Shown piece by piece: positions 22,201 through 34,849 of a stretch of DNA of 64,000 nt. The notes below the pieces were generated by a model. The model saw only the letters and a program-made list of their open reading frames with translations, was not told the origin of the DNA and did no database searches. The stretch comes from Edolisoma coerulescens. Its lineage: Eukaryota; Chordata; Aves; Passeriformes; Campephagidae. The stretch's first letter is position 1. The number at the start of each line of letters is the position of its first letter. Location of the stretch: assembly GCA_013397115.1 (NCBI GenBank), contig VWZW01004608.1, positions 1,762,148 through 1,826,147 on the forward strand, in the 5' to 3' direction. The translations under genes were made by a program, and so were the position numbers.

Positions 22201-25200
22201 ACATTTCTGAGTATCATGACCCCACAATTCTTTACCTCAGGTTTGCCTCTACATTTAGCATGAAGCTAGTGTAGAAGACAGAGCTCCACAATGATGCAGC
22301 GAGTTTTGTTTAGGTTCCTATATCCTGCCCATCTTCATGGTACCCAACCACCTATATCGTAAACATCCTTCTACAATTTGAACGAGTTATTTTTCCTGGA
22401 GCAATAAGAGTTTCTTCTGCGTTGGTAGTGTAGACATTGTTGCAGGCAAATGTTGAGGTCACAAATGTGTGGATGTCAGCCACTATGCCAGCCATGAGCA
22501 TTTGGTTTTATAGTGTCCATTACCACCTCATCTAAAGACTAAGCTCATCTCCTGAAACATGACTTTTTTATTGGAGGAGTTCCAAGCATTTAAGGGGTGC
22601 CGAGGCTTGTTATTTTTGCTTGCTTATCCCACTTACATAATTTTATAGCAGTGTAAATCTATTGTTTCACAAGCGTTTCCTAGTTTGCGGTAATGTGAAA
22701 ATAGAGTGCGGCCTGATCTGCCATGCTCAGCCTTTGCACTGCCAGCAAAATACAATTGTAATTCATTTGAAGTGGGAAGTAGTAGGAAGTAGGAAACAGA
22801 GAGGTAATTCTATTGCGACTCAAGTGATGTGTATATAAAAATTTAAGGTTAGAAACAATTTCTGTCAACTATTCTAACTATTATGTGATGATTATTATTG
22901 TAACTTAAAATTTCTCTTCAGGGCCAGCAGTGCCGTAATGACTTAAGAAAATGAAGTGTTCATTTTTCATTGAGCAGTGAAGTGGTGACTTGGAAAAAGT
23001 AGAGTTTCGTCTACAACAGTTCAAGTAACTGAGAAAGTACTGGATAAAATATCATTGAGTTCTGCAAAAACAAGTTAGGGCCAGCCTTTCTCATAAATTT
23101 TAGGAAACTACAGAATACTTGATCTTGAAATAAAGCAGATGACACTCACATTGTGATCATCTGTCCATTTCTGCTAGCTGTTTCATAGAGACTAGTCTTA
23201 TAAGTAACCTTTCCTTGTTTGCACATTTTGGATCATCCCTCAGAGAAAAATATCCCCAAATTACTGGTTCTTCTGAACTTGGGGGTCTGATTTTGATACT
23301 ATGTGTCATTGTAACTGTCTTTTTTCAACTCTTTGGGAGGTCTCTGAGACACAGAGCCTTTAACAGATTATTTCTATTACTGATCCGTTCATCTAAGCAG
23401 CTACACATGGACAATCAAGGGTAATAAATGGAGACCGTTGCCTGGAGTTTCAAGCAAGAGAGGTAATAGGTTGGATCACTCTCATATCTTACCACAAGTG
23501 GCTTGTGGTAGAATAATTTTGCATTCATTACTTTCCATGTTTAATAATATTACAAGCTATTTTGGGAAATAATTTTATGTTTCGGGAAGAATGCACTTAA
23601 CATAGTTTGGCAAATTCTAGGTCAATTTTTTTTGAGCATAATACTGGATATACATTAAAATGCCATAAAACAGTTCTGTTCATCAAGAATAGTAGATATT
23701 CATTAATCATATCAAGTATTAGGTGTATTTTAATACACATTTTGCCTTTCTTTCTGCTGAGATGGTAGTTATAGGCACAGATAGCCCATATTCACATTGT
23801 TGTGTAGCTTAATCTAATTTCCTCTGAGCAGTTATAAGTTTTGAATAAGCTGCTTTAAAAAAAGAGAATAAAAACATTATTTTGTATAGCAGATTTTACT
23901 GTTGCTTAAAAGATATGAAGTACAATGCCTGTCTCAAGCATTTGTTGTTAAAGTGCATTGGAGGAGGTTTTGGTTTTTTCAGTATATATTGTGTAGTAAA
24001 CATGCAGTAAACACTTATCCATGGACCACTTTATCAGGTAAATTTTTAAATACATATGTTACTTTTGAAAGTCAATAAAAAACCTGTTGCTTTAATATTT
24101 TCTCAGTTATGTATAAAACACAACTTGAGAAAAGTGTCTAAGATTGTTATTAGCCTGTTCAGCTGACTGGTGGGATCACTCTGTTCTGTTTCCAGTCCCA
24201 GGAAAAGATCTGATTATCAGGAAATATATCCTCGTGAGTGCCGTTTTTTGCCTACTGCAACTTTTTCCAGTTGCATAAATATTTAATAGAAAAGGGCCCT
24301 AATTAAAAAGACTTCCTCCTTCCCTTTCTAGTGAGAATTGTTCTGTCAGAAGAGCCTGACACCCTCTGCTCTGATGGGAGGCGAACATTGATTGCAAGGA
24401 TTCACAGGATCTTTATCTAAAGGGTGTTCTCAGCTTATGTTCCCAAGTGGTGACAAATCTTCCTACCCATAACAGATGCTTATTCCTTCCAAACAACTAA
24501 GACTCTTGCAATTTTTTTCCTGAAAGAAAAGTTGCAGTTCCTCATGCAACTATTTTGAGAAGACTACGCTATTATTTTCCTGGCTCTTTCTTAAAAAAAA
24601 AAAAAAANATATTTGAGATGTCTCGAAGATAATTTAGTACCTATTTGAATTTTTCTTTTTTACGCATGCTACAAGAGTTATATGAGATTGTACTATATAT
24701 TTTGGCATTATAGCTTATATATACTTCTATATGTATAAGAGTATTCTAATCTTGAAAAATGCTGCTGTTCATTTTTGTCTATCTGCATCTTACTTTTGTC
24801 TGCTACAGAAACTTTTTTTTTGAGTGCTTTATTTTTCCCCACTTTATTTCATTAAGGTTTCTTGCACATGTAAGGACTCAAAATGTAAGGGTCTCTGTTT
24901 CCAGATTCTGACTGAGGCACTAGTTAAACACCAACGTCATTACCTTAAACATCTCTCTTTTCTTTTGAAATTGGCAGGGAGCCCAGAAGTTTTCTTGATC
25001 AAAGGCATTTTAAGATTTTTTAACCTACTTTCATGCCAATTTGTTCTGGTAATCATAAAATTAATCAAAATATTTTCCGTTGTTTAAAACTAAAGATAAC
25101 ATTTTCACAAAATAATTTTAGAGCATTTAGAATATAAATTAAATTGACTATTAATGACAGAAAAATAACTATAGTTAAAGCTGTGTCCTTTAGGCAAATG

Positions 25201-28050
25201 GTAAGTAAATTAGTGGCTGATTCAAAAGCCGTTAAGGGTCCTGTTATCTCAATAAAGAATCTTTACTAGAAAAAGACTTTAGAAAAGAGGGAAAAAATAG
25301 ATATTCTTAGAAGTATAAGTTGCATCACAGTCCAATCTTCAGCCACAGCAATTATCAGATTTGGGCAAAATTTGTGGAATAAAAGAAAATCTTGAAAATG
25401 CTTCACAAAGGAGTATTTTATGGTGTACATTTCTCTTTAAAGTTGTCCTTCTGAATTTTTTAGTCTAAAACATGCATTTCCAGAAATGCTTTTTTTCACA
25501 GGTAGTCTGCATGTAATGGCTTCCTCATTTTATATCCAGATTATTGCTTTCTGGATTTCTGTGTAAAATCAAAAGGAAGCTGGTCATGAAAAATCAGTTC
25601 TGGAAAACTGGAGAGAAAATCCTTGCCAGATGGTGTTCTGTGGAGGAAAAAGAACTGAGTAATTTCAGAACAAGAGTCCAAGACCCTAAAGTGTAGCCGA
25701 AAGTTGAGGTACCTGAAGAAGCATTTGTTATGAGAACATGGAATACCCAAGGGGATTTTGAAAATTGCTGGTTCTCTTCCCGTGAACAGAGGAGGCGATC
25801 AGACTCAGTGCAGGGCAGTAGGGCAAGTAAGCAAAAGGGCAGGTGTCAGCAGGTGGTGCCCTTGTCCACTGTGGGTCAAGTTCCTGTTGCTTTGGTGTGA
25901 GTGTATGTTTAGTCTTGGGAAGACATGAACAGCTGTTTTAGTTTGGTGCTATGCATGAATAAATTTCCCATTTTCAATTGGTTTCTAATTAGTGAACAGT
26001 CCTGAAAAGAATTTGCTTCCCAGGAGCCACTCATCATGGTTGAGGTTCAGGGGGGAAAAAAGATTTTTTGCAGAGTATGTAATTAAATTTAATTTTACTC
26101 CAGTTAAGTGAGAGAAGAAGGATAAAAAGTAACACTGGTTTGGGTAGAAGAAACCATGGGAGCCTAAGGTATCTGTCTTTTTTCAGCAGATTGATGCTGT
26201 TAAATATTTGCAAGGGCTGTTTCAATGCTCAGTCTTTCAAAGCACTCAAAGTAAGGTATGAAAAAAATAACAATGCCTTCTATATAGAATGTTCTGCAAG
26301 AAGCCTGGAGAGTTATTCCATGAAATTTTTTTAGTTGTTAACTGACTCATCAGTCATATAACATCAACAGTATTCATCAGACACAGTCATGACTAGGAAG
26401 ACCTTAGAAATGAAATAGAGGGAATAAATATGATGAAGAATATGTTTACTAAAATTGTGCTAATACAGAAGAGCAAGAACGTATATAATATGATTATATA
26501 TTAAATTACATGTCAGCTAAATGGTAGGCCAAGCTACAATATCTGAGTTAAAAAATCTAAGAGTCATTTTTTTATGACTTTATTTAAATGTAGCAACCTT
26601 GAACATTTTGCATGGTTTTACTGTTTTCAGTTCTGCTGTTGTAAAATCTATGGAAAAGACTTGCATCAAACAAAAAAAGCTTCTGAAAGTGTTAGATTTT
26701 TTTGATTATGAATGCTTTAGCATTTCACTAACCCTTACTTTCATCCTGTATTAAGAGGTTTTATAGTTCTTAGGAACTCAACCTTTTTCTTAAAGGTTTT
26801 CAACAAACCAGAAACTCACTGAGCTCTGCAGAATCTCACATAATAGATGTTTAAAAACTTACTTTTACTCAAGGGCATACCTAGGCAAATTCATTGAACA
26901 GAAATTCACTGATGTTTTTAAGTACATAGAAAAGCAATCTACTTCATAAAATCCCTGAACTGAAAATAGATGGAAGACGAGACAGTATTAAGGGAAAGCA
27001 TCAAATATGTTTGCTCTGTTTTTACTCTTTTCTGTGCAGTCAGTAATGGCCACAAGATCCTGGCCTAGATATATCTTTGATCTGACACAATGTATGAATT
27101 CTTAAGTTTTTATGTCACATCAAAAGCAATGGAGCATGAAATTGCTGTGTTTTGGGTAGGTGCATCAAGCCTATGTGCTATAGGAGTGGAGATTACAAAA
27201 TTTAAAAAATGCCCCTAGTTTTACTTTGTGCGAGTCACCAGAAGTCCTAAGATTTTCTAATAAGATATTTTGCATTCAACACATAGTCATCACATTGTCT
27301 CATCATAAATATCATACCAACATAGAACTTTTTCCATGAAATTTCCAGTTAGCAATATATATGTTGCTTAATGCATACTTAGTCTGAGGATTTATTTTTG
27401 TTTTAATTATAAATTATTATCTGTGGCATTTCTATTTTTAGCAAGAAGTTAAGCGGTGTATAGGACAAGGAAACGGGTTAGATGGATGTCATAACGAAAA
27501 ATGTTTCTAAGTTCTCAACCATTATTTCCAGTGATTTCTTTAAATATCTTACTACTGAAGAATGTTGCAAAAAATGTCTTTAAAATGAAATAGCTTCAAC
27601 CAAGGATACCAGCAATGTGTATGTAGCTTTTTTGTTTATAAGGCTATAAGAACTGAGTTAATGCTTGCAATTAGAAATCCAGCAATTTTTAATATCTGTT
27701 CAAAACACTTTTAAGAATTTGAAGCCATTATCTTCTCAGAAAACTTACCTCTAACATTTTAGAACACTTGTTAGACGAGGTAATTAATACAATAAGTAAC
27801 ATTTCATTGCAGGAGCTTGTTTTTACTATCATAGTTTTCTAGTTAGAGCAATACATCATATGGATACTGGTGAGAAGTTTGTTTTAAAGACCCTCATGAA
27901 TTACCAGACATGTAAGTAATTCTTCTGATTCTTTTGAAGTCCCTTTAATCAGTCACAATTTGGGGAAAATCTAGTTTATCATTAAGCCCACAAGTAGCAC
28001 TACATTGTAGGGGATATAGCTTTACAGCACAACATATTATGTTTGAAAAG
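19214..28050 (+). other. KCND2: KCND2 intron 1, unique AT-rich sequence, second block
   Basis: Mostly unique AT-rich DNA. It has short homopolymers (for example A-runs near 20329-20341, T-runs near 21736-21777) and a single ambiguous base at 24608 at the end of an A15 run, probably an assembly uncertainty. Open frames are all below about 95 codons and show no known domain. I see no CR1 here. Confidence 0.7.
24593..24608 (+). repeat. Poly-A run ending in an ambiguous base
   Basis: Fifteen A residues followed by the only N in the window. The true homopolymer length is uncertain here. Confidence 0.85.
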
Positions 28051-29114
28051 CAGAATTGCAGGATAGAATTAAGGTTAAAGAGCACCTCTGGAAATTGTCT
28101 TGTCCAGCCCCTCCTACTCTGAGGAGGGTCACCAAACAGAGGCTGCTCAGGTTTGTGTCCAGCCAGCTACTGAGTATCTCCAAGGGTGGAGATTGCACGA
28201 CTGCTCTGGGAAACCTGCTCCAGTGTTGGAATACTCTCACGATGATTTTTTTTTTTTCTTATGTTTAAATGAAGTTTGCTATCTCAGTAGTGCCTTATTG
28301 CCACTTGACCTTCCTGCAGAGAAAGAGCCTTGCTCCATGTTCTTAACTTTCACATTCATCAGTTGTTTGTATACATGAATAAGATGCCCCTGCATATCTT
28401 CACCAGGATGGACAATGCAAGCTTCTCAGCCTCTCGGTATAGGTCACATGCTCCAAACACTTGTTCATCTTCATGGAGCTCAGTTCAACTCACTTCCATA
28501 TTTTCATTACCCTCTGTACCAGGAAACTCAGGACCAGACCCAGCACTCCAACTGTGGCCTCTCCAGTGCGGAGGAGTGGGGAAGGATCACACAGTCAACC
28601 TGCAGGTGGTGAGATCCTGTTCATAATTCAGCCAAGAAAAAGTTACTGGCCTTCCTTGCTGCAAAGGCACATTGCCAGCTCTTCCACCAGGATTGCAAAG
28701 CTGCTTCCCATCCAGTCAGTCCCCAGCCAGCACTGGTGCATGCAGTTATTCCTCACCAGGTGCAGGATTTAGTATTTCCCTTTCTTGAATGTTCTGAGGC
28801 TATTACTGTTTGCCCATTTCTTTAGCCTGTTAAGGTTCCTTTGACAGCATAAGCATCTGCTGTGTCAAATATTCTTCCTAAGTTTGCAAATCATCTGCAA
28901 ATTTGCATTCTGTCCCATCATCAAGGTAATTACTGAAGACATTAAACTGTCCTGGCCCCAGCAGTGACCTCTGGGAAACACCACCACTGGCTGGCCTTCA
29001 TCTGGACTTCATGCTTCTAATCACAACCCTTTGAGCCCAACAGCTCAGCTGCCTTTCATCTCACCTCAGCGTCTGCAGATATAACCTGTGCTTTATCAGT
29101 TTGATGAGCACAAT
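28051..29114 (-). mobile_element. CR1 LINE, - strand, 3' portion of a split copy
   Basis: Read on the - strand this is an old, diverged CR1. The 3' end is at the left, where the + strand reads CAGAATTGCAGGATAGAATT, a decayed version of the usual CAGAATCACAGAATCATT. Moving right come the 3' UTR, a T-rich interruption at about 28246-28257, and the ORF2 C-terminal region around GTACCAGGAAACTCAGGACC. The region of GTGCAGGATTTAGTATTTCCC and CTCTGGGAAACACCACCACT follows, equivalent to the CR1 RT core. The copy is interrupted at about 29114 by a younger CR1 and resumes at about 29248. No intact frame remains. Confidence 0.9.
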
Positions 29115-29247
29115 ATAGAATCATGTAATCACTAAAGATGGAAAAGACCTCCAAGTCCAAAATTTACCCGAATACCACTGTGCCCACTAAACCATATAAT
29201 GAAGTGTCATATCTATCTGCTTTTTAAGCTCTTCCAGGGATGATGGT
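29115..29247 (-). mobile_element. CR1 3'-end fragment nested in an older CR1, - strand
   Basis: The + strand starts ATAGAATCATGTAATCACTAA and continues with GGAAAAGACCTCCAAG, CACTAAACCATATAATGAAG and CTTCCAGGGATGATGG. In that order these are the reverse complement of the last ~130 bases of a CR1 3' UTR. The sequence on both sides belongs to one different, older CR1 (28051-29114 and 29248-29530), so this piece inserted into it. I see no clear target-site duplication longer than a few bases. Confidence 0.85.
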
Positions 29248-29530
29248 ATTATGGGAGGCATTGCTGATAGCCTTGCTAAATCCAAGATAAGCAATATCCC
29301 CTCATCCACTGAATACTGTAGTCATTTCACCATAGAATGAATTTTGACTCTTATGGCATTATTTTCTCTTCGTAATTCTGTGCTGAGCACTCCCACCTTG
29401 TCCATCATCTGTTTGGAAAGGGCTTTCGGGATGGTTTTCTCCTCTGCCTTCCCAGGGATCAAGGTTAGTCTGACTGGCTTGTAGTTACCTGGATCTTTCT
29501 TCTTGCAGCCCTCAAATGAGACTATTTTAT
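29248..29530 (-). mobile_element. CR1 LINE, - strand, 5' portion of the split copy
   Basis: This continues the CR1 begun at 28051. On the - strand an open frame includes KKKDPGNYKPVRLTLIPGK, a close match to the CR1 reverse-transcriptase motif KKEDPGNYRPVSLTSVPGK. On the + strand the left edge reads TATGGGAGGCATTGCTGATAG then CCTTGCTAAATCC, where intact CR1 has the block just before TTGCTGAAGTCAAGG. The similarity fades near 29530, which I take as the 5' truncation point. Confidence 0.9.
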
Positions 29531-30198
29531 TCAAAAGATAAATACATTAGCTAGAAGGTTCATTTTAATATACAAATGTAATTATTACATGCAAATACAA
29601 TTTAAAATCAATATGTATATTTATGCTACTTTAGGACTTTTTCAAATGAGCAAAACAGTTTAGAACATTCTTATTGTGGGTGGGTGTTGGACTAATTAAC
29701 TTTGCTTCAGAGAGTTAAGATTCTTTGGGATGTGATAATATTCAAGCATCACGAAATGCCATTTAAATTTTAAAAGATACATGTTTTGAGAAGTTTCTAT
29801 GAAGACAGCACTTCTAGTAAAAAAGCTCCAAGTTTTCTTGGCCATTTTTGGGACTCATTGTGGTGCTGTTTCCAGCTGCACTATCATTTTTCATGTACTG
29901 AGGAAGTCCATCTTTGACTGCCAATTTTAAAAAGCCATTCCCTTGGCCCTGACCCCATGCAGTATATGTGCATAAGAGAGCTATGAGTTTCTGTGTATCC
30001 TCAATAGTGTTTCCCACTGAGCTGCATCAGATCAGGTAGATGCCAATAGATTAAATTTAAAAGTAAAAGATCTTGTGTAATTCATGAGTTCACAACAGAA
30101 GAAAATTACTTTTGTCCAGTGTAGATAGGAACAATAGTATAATTACAAATTATTTGTTGATAATTAAATATGTTTTGAGACCAGGCCTGAGGAGGACT
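29531..30198 (+). other. KCND2: KCND2 intron 1, unique spacer between CR1 copies
   Basis: AT-rich intron sequence with no repeat or gene that I can recognise. Confidence 0.65.
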
Positions 30199-30379
30199 CT
30201 AGAATGGGCAGCCCAGGGAGGTGGTGGAGTCACCATCCCTGCAGGTGTTTAAGGAAAGACTTGGTGTGGCACTTAGTGCCATGGTCTAGTTGACGTGGTG
30301 GTGTTCAGTCAAAGTTGGACTTGATGATCTCTGAGGTCCTTTCCAGCCTAATTAATTATTTGATTCTGTGATTCTGTGA
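30199..30379 (+). mobile_element. CR1 3'-end fragment, + strand
   Basis: Short 5'-truncated CR1. It has AGAATGGGCAGCCCAGGGAG, the CACCATCCCTGCAGGTGTTTAA block, GCACTTAGTGCCATGGTCTA and a GGACTTGATGATCTCTGAGG block, ending in TGATTCTGTGATTCTGTGAC, two clear 3' octamer repeats. It directly abuts the next CR1 in the same orientation. Confidence 0.92.
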
Positions 30380-31038
30380 CTTGGGGATGTTCGTTGACAG
30401 GAAACTCAACATGAGCCAACAATGTGTACTTACTGACCAGAAGGCCAGCTGCACCCTGGGCTGCCTCAAAAGAAATGTGGGCAGCAGGTTGCGGAAGGTG
30501 GTTGTGGCCCTCTACTCACCTGGAGTGCTGTATTCAGCTCTGGGACGCCCAACATAAGAAGGACAGGGACCTGCTGGAGTGAGTACAGAGGAGGACCATG
30601 AAGATGATCTGAGGGCTGGAGCACCTCTCCTATGAAGACAGGCCAAGAGAGTTGGGGTTGTTCAGCCTGGAGAGCAGAAGGCTCTGGGGACACCTTGGAG
30701 CAGCCTTTCAGTATCTAAAGGGTGATACAAAGAGAGCTGGAGAGAGGCATTTTCACAAGGGCATGTAGTGACAGGACAAGGGGGAATGGTTTTAAACTGA
30801 AACAGAGTAGGTTTAGATTAGACATTTGGAAGACATTTGTTACTCAGAGGATGGTGAGGCACTTGAACAGGTTGCCCAGAGAAGCTGTGGATGCCCCATC
30901 CCTGGAAATGTTCAAGGCCAGGCTGGATGGGGCCCTGATCAACACGGCCTAGTGGAAGGTGTCACTGCCAGTGGCAGGGGGGGTGGAACTAGATGGTCTT
31001 TTGTCCCTTCCAAACCAAAGCATTCTATTATTCTATGA
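30380..31038 (+). mobile_element. CR1 LINE 3' fragment, + strand, head-to-tail with the previous copy
   Basis: Starts in the ORF2 C-terminal region: the frame gives LGMFVDRKLNMSQQCVL, equivalent to CR1 LGVLVDxKLNMSQQC. It runs through the YSALxRP-type block with frameshifts, then the 3' UTR with GTGGATGCCCCATCCCTGG and AAGGCCAGGCTGGATGGGGC, and ends in CATTCTATTATTCTATGAGA. Its wording is close to the copies at 15.7 and 34.8 kb, so these three probably belong to one subfamily. It is 5'-truncated and frame-broken. Confidence 0.92.
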
Positions 31039-34000
31039 GATTGGACCTAACTAAAACTTCTCAGCTGATTCTTTTATCTCTATTAGTAATTTTTCTATTT
31101 GCCACAAAAATAACTTCTAAAAATTTAAAGTTTGCCCTTATTAAGTGCAAGCTATACACTATCACTTGGTGGTTTGCAGCAGCTATACTGTATTCGTGTT
31201 GCTTTGGAGCAAGAGTAACAGAACAAATAATTCCTTAATTCTTTATCCAAAATAGCTCTAGAACAAAGGCAATTCTACTTCAAAAGAATGTCTGATCTCG
31301 GTTACGTATTGAAAGAAGTCCTAGAACCTTCAGAATATTTTCTAAATAATGTCATTTCAGAGAATGACACAACTTACTGGCATCATCCCCATATTTTTAA
31401 AAGAAGAGGCTAAAGAGGACTATTTGCCTTCCTTACTTGTTTTCTTTTTTTAAAGTTTATTTTGTTTGTCATCATCTTGAGAAAGAGGTAAAGACATGTT
31501 TGAAAAAAATCTCTACCTTAAAAATCCAGTGCTGCACAGTAGTCACAGAAGTGCTTTCAAACTAAGCAAGGGAATTGAATAATTTGGCATCAAATGCTAA
31601 AAATTTCCTTTTCATCCTGTCCTAGTCACATTGAACTCAATGTCATGACTTCCACTGAACCTTGGCTTTATCCAGTGCATGAAGATAAGGACATGCAAAA
31701 GTCATTGCAAGGCTGAGCATACAGAAAAAGCTTAGGAACTAATTATCTGATTTTAGAAGAAACTGAATACATAATTTTAGTGAAATTAAAGTCAGAATAT
31801 AAAACCAATACATTTTGGTATTTGAGCAAAATATCAGGAATGGAAAAAGTCTTAAGGAATACGTGAAATATTTATGACAGCTGTGAATATACATTTTAGT
31901 GACTAATAAAAAATAAGGTTCAAAGTTAAATAATTGCAAGAGAAAACAGTACAGAAAGATTAAACTATAAATCTATTTTATATTTATTTACTGATTTCTT
32001 CAATCACAGCTTGAACTGGAAAGATGAAATTCACATTAAGAGAAATACAGTTCTTCTAGCAATGTGGTGATTGGATAGTCCTACTAAAAATTGATAACTT
32101 TGCATGGTGTGGAGAGAATTTGAAAGAAATTTTAAATGTAATCGTAGGCAAAACAATGTTGCTAATCTTTGTGAACTCACACATTTGCAAATCCCAAAGA
32201 CTTGGTTTGCCAAAAAAACCCCCAAATTTTGGTAACATCCTGAATTGGGTTTGAACACATGAAAGTCAACAGAGTGACATTTATTTTCACTTCGACATCT
32301 CCCATGATATAACTCATTAATGCAACTTAATTATAGTGTCTAAATATGACAGGGTTGGAAGCCAAAGTAATTTTTTCCCCAACTTTTGTCTTTGCTCTTT
32401 AAAACAAACAAAAAACTATACAAAAATGGAAAAAAAAAAAGCCGTTTACAGTTCTGTATAAACATATACAGAAGGTTATAAAAGTTAACCTGCGGAGACA
32501 AATTTCATTCTTATTTATGGAGCATTAAGTAGCTGAAACAGCACAAGTCACTGGGTCCTGTACTACCTGCTGGATACCTCTGAATTCTAGAGCAGCCATA
32601 TCACTGCCATCATATCAGGAAACTGTTTCATTCATGTTCATCTGCCCCTTCAGGTGCTCTGACATTATTTGGTTTCTCTGTCTTCATGGTCAGAATCAAA
32701 GCTCATCAGGTACAAATATTAAAGGAGCCAACAATATGGGAGAGTGGTAAAAACACTGAAAAGCTCCTCACTGTCTTCAAAACTTAGGAAAAGGGCAGAA
32801 AATTCCTTAATGATTCGAAGTCAGAAAGACAGATTCCCAATACAAAAACAAGAGAATAAGAGATAAGCAAAGTAATTTTTTCAATCAAACTTCTTCCATT
32901 TTAAAATTGGGTTTGAAACTATTTTATATGATTCTCATTACTCATAGGAATTTAAACTCTTTCTATAAGGGGAAAATAGGTTATGGAAAGAAGTAGATCT
33001 TTTTCATTGGCCATATATAGGTTACATAGTGATATATGCCCAGAGCTAAACATGTCCCACATGGTTGTAAGCAAAAGCTTATATTACTGCTTTGAAGTTG
33101 AGAGTGTGAGTATCTAAAGCACCTCTGGACCTGCTTCACACTTCTGAGTTAAAAGTAAAATACTCCCACATAACTACAAAAAAAAAAAAAAAGTAAATTG
33201 AACCTTCAATTTTATCACGTTAAATTTAAAATGGTGGATTTAAGACATAAAAGGTTACACCTGCAGTATATTTAAGAGTTTATAATACATCTTCTAAACT
33301 GCAAGCTTGATTAAAAAGCTAAGGAAGAAGAGACTTGAGAATGCTGAAGATTCAAACCAGAGCCAAAAACATTTTCGACTAATAAACGAATTAAGGACTT
33401 TGATGCTAAATATGCAATGCACTCTGTCACATTTATAATTTAGTATGGTTACAAGCCTGAAAACTTATTCACATTTTAATTTTTAGACAGGAGAGAGCAT
33501 TTTTATGTTCTGTGTTAGAACTCCTTTGGCATGAGCACAGCTTGTACTGAAGTGTGCATATAGTGTATTCTTTCAGCACTGAGTAGCAAATTCTGTAGGC
33601 ATATAATAAAGACTGTGAAACAGAAGAACACACTGAGTAATTAGTTTTTGAATTAAGGGTAATATGAAAAGCAGGCAACGAAGTTGTTGGATTTGATTGC
33701 ATGTGACACCTATTTTATCTCCTACAATTTGATTGCTAAGACAGAAATGAATACTTGAGTTTTGGATAAAGAAATAGTATTGTCCAACCCGTGAGGAAAA
33801 GCATTGCTATCAGGAAAGGATAAAAGAGTAATGCTTTTGTGAAATGCAATTACAACAATTCTGTATGAATATCAAGACTGTAGTGTTAGAGGTTTGATGA
33901 TATAAAGTTATTTTTACATCTCCTATTTTTTTTTAAGTCCATTCATGCAGTCTTTGTAAAGGAATTAATTATTTACTAATTTATTTCAGTTAGAGCTCAA

Positions 34001-34849
34001 AATTGAATTTGAAGAGTTGAAGCAGAAATAAAAGATCTAGGTTTGGTTATGCACATCATGAGACTTGTTTCATGGCATGATTTTAAAGCAGCAAAATTGA
34101 GCTAATGAGGAAATGTTTCTGCAAATTCCTTTTTGGATTAAATTAACTGCGATCATTTTTTAAGGTCAGATAAGAACATTGTAATCATTGCATCAGACCT
34201 CATATCTGACAAAAGGTAAAGGAGTATTCTGAATTAGTTCTGGTTTAAATTTGGGAGCACAGTATAAGAAGTGCTTCCTATTCTATTTGAAGAGCCATCA
34301 GTGAAGTCACAGTCTTTTAATATCTGTTGAAAGGTGTGTGACATTTCTAGTATGAATGAAGGAGCTCTTCTCACCAAACTTTAATTTAGGTGTCTATCTA
34401 CAACTGAGCAAGTTTTCCAGTGACGAATGATAGGCTCTTTAGAGCATAGTTCATTTACCTAACATGAAAAAAGTATTATGATAGAGATGTTCTCAGCTTC
34501 CATATACTGTAGAGAGTCAAGGCAAGTTTCATGAGACATAAAGACTATGGAAGCATGCTGTCAGTGGTGTTGAACATTTGCATTGTGCCTGACAAATATC
34601 TGCTGTAGGTTTAGCTGAGCTTTACAGAAATTTCAAGTAAGACAATTGGAAAACTTCTATATTTCACAAAGCTGTCAAATTTGAGATAAAGGAAAGAAAG
34701 GAATATTGTGTGCACTGAGAAACATTGTCCTTGTTAATCCAACAGATTGTGTACATTGTGCATTGTGCACAAGAATGAGCAAACCAGATAGTCTTTACTT
34801 AAGTCTTGATCTGATACACCCTGGAGGAAGGGTTTAGTAAGGATCTTGG
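31039..34849 (+). other. KCND2: KCND2 intron 1, unique AT-rich sequence, third block
   Basis: AT-rich unique sequence with short A-runs (near 32428 and 33178). The open frames are short and without known domains. Nothing else is recognisable. Confidence 0.7.

Noticed and set aside
28037..28772. Cluster of overlapping + strand frames (65-103 codons)
   Set aside because: They are antisense shadows of the - strand CR1 at 28051-29530.
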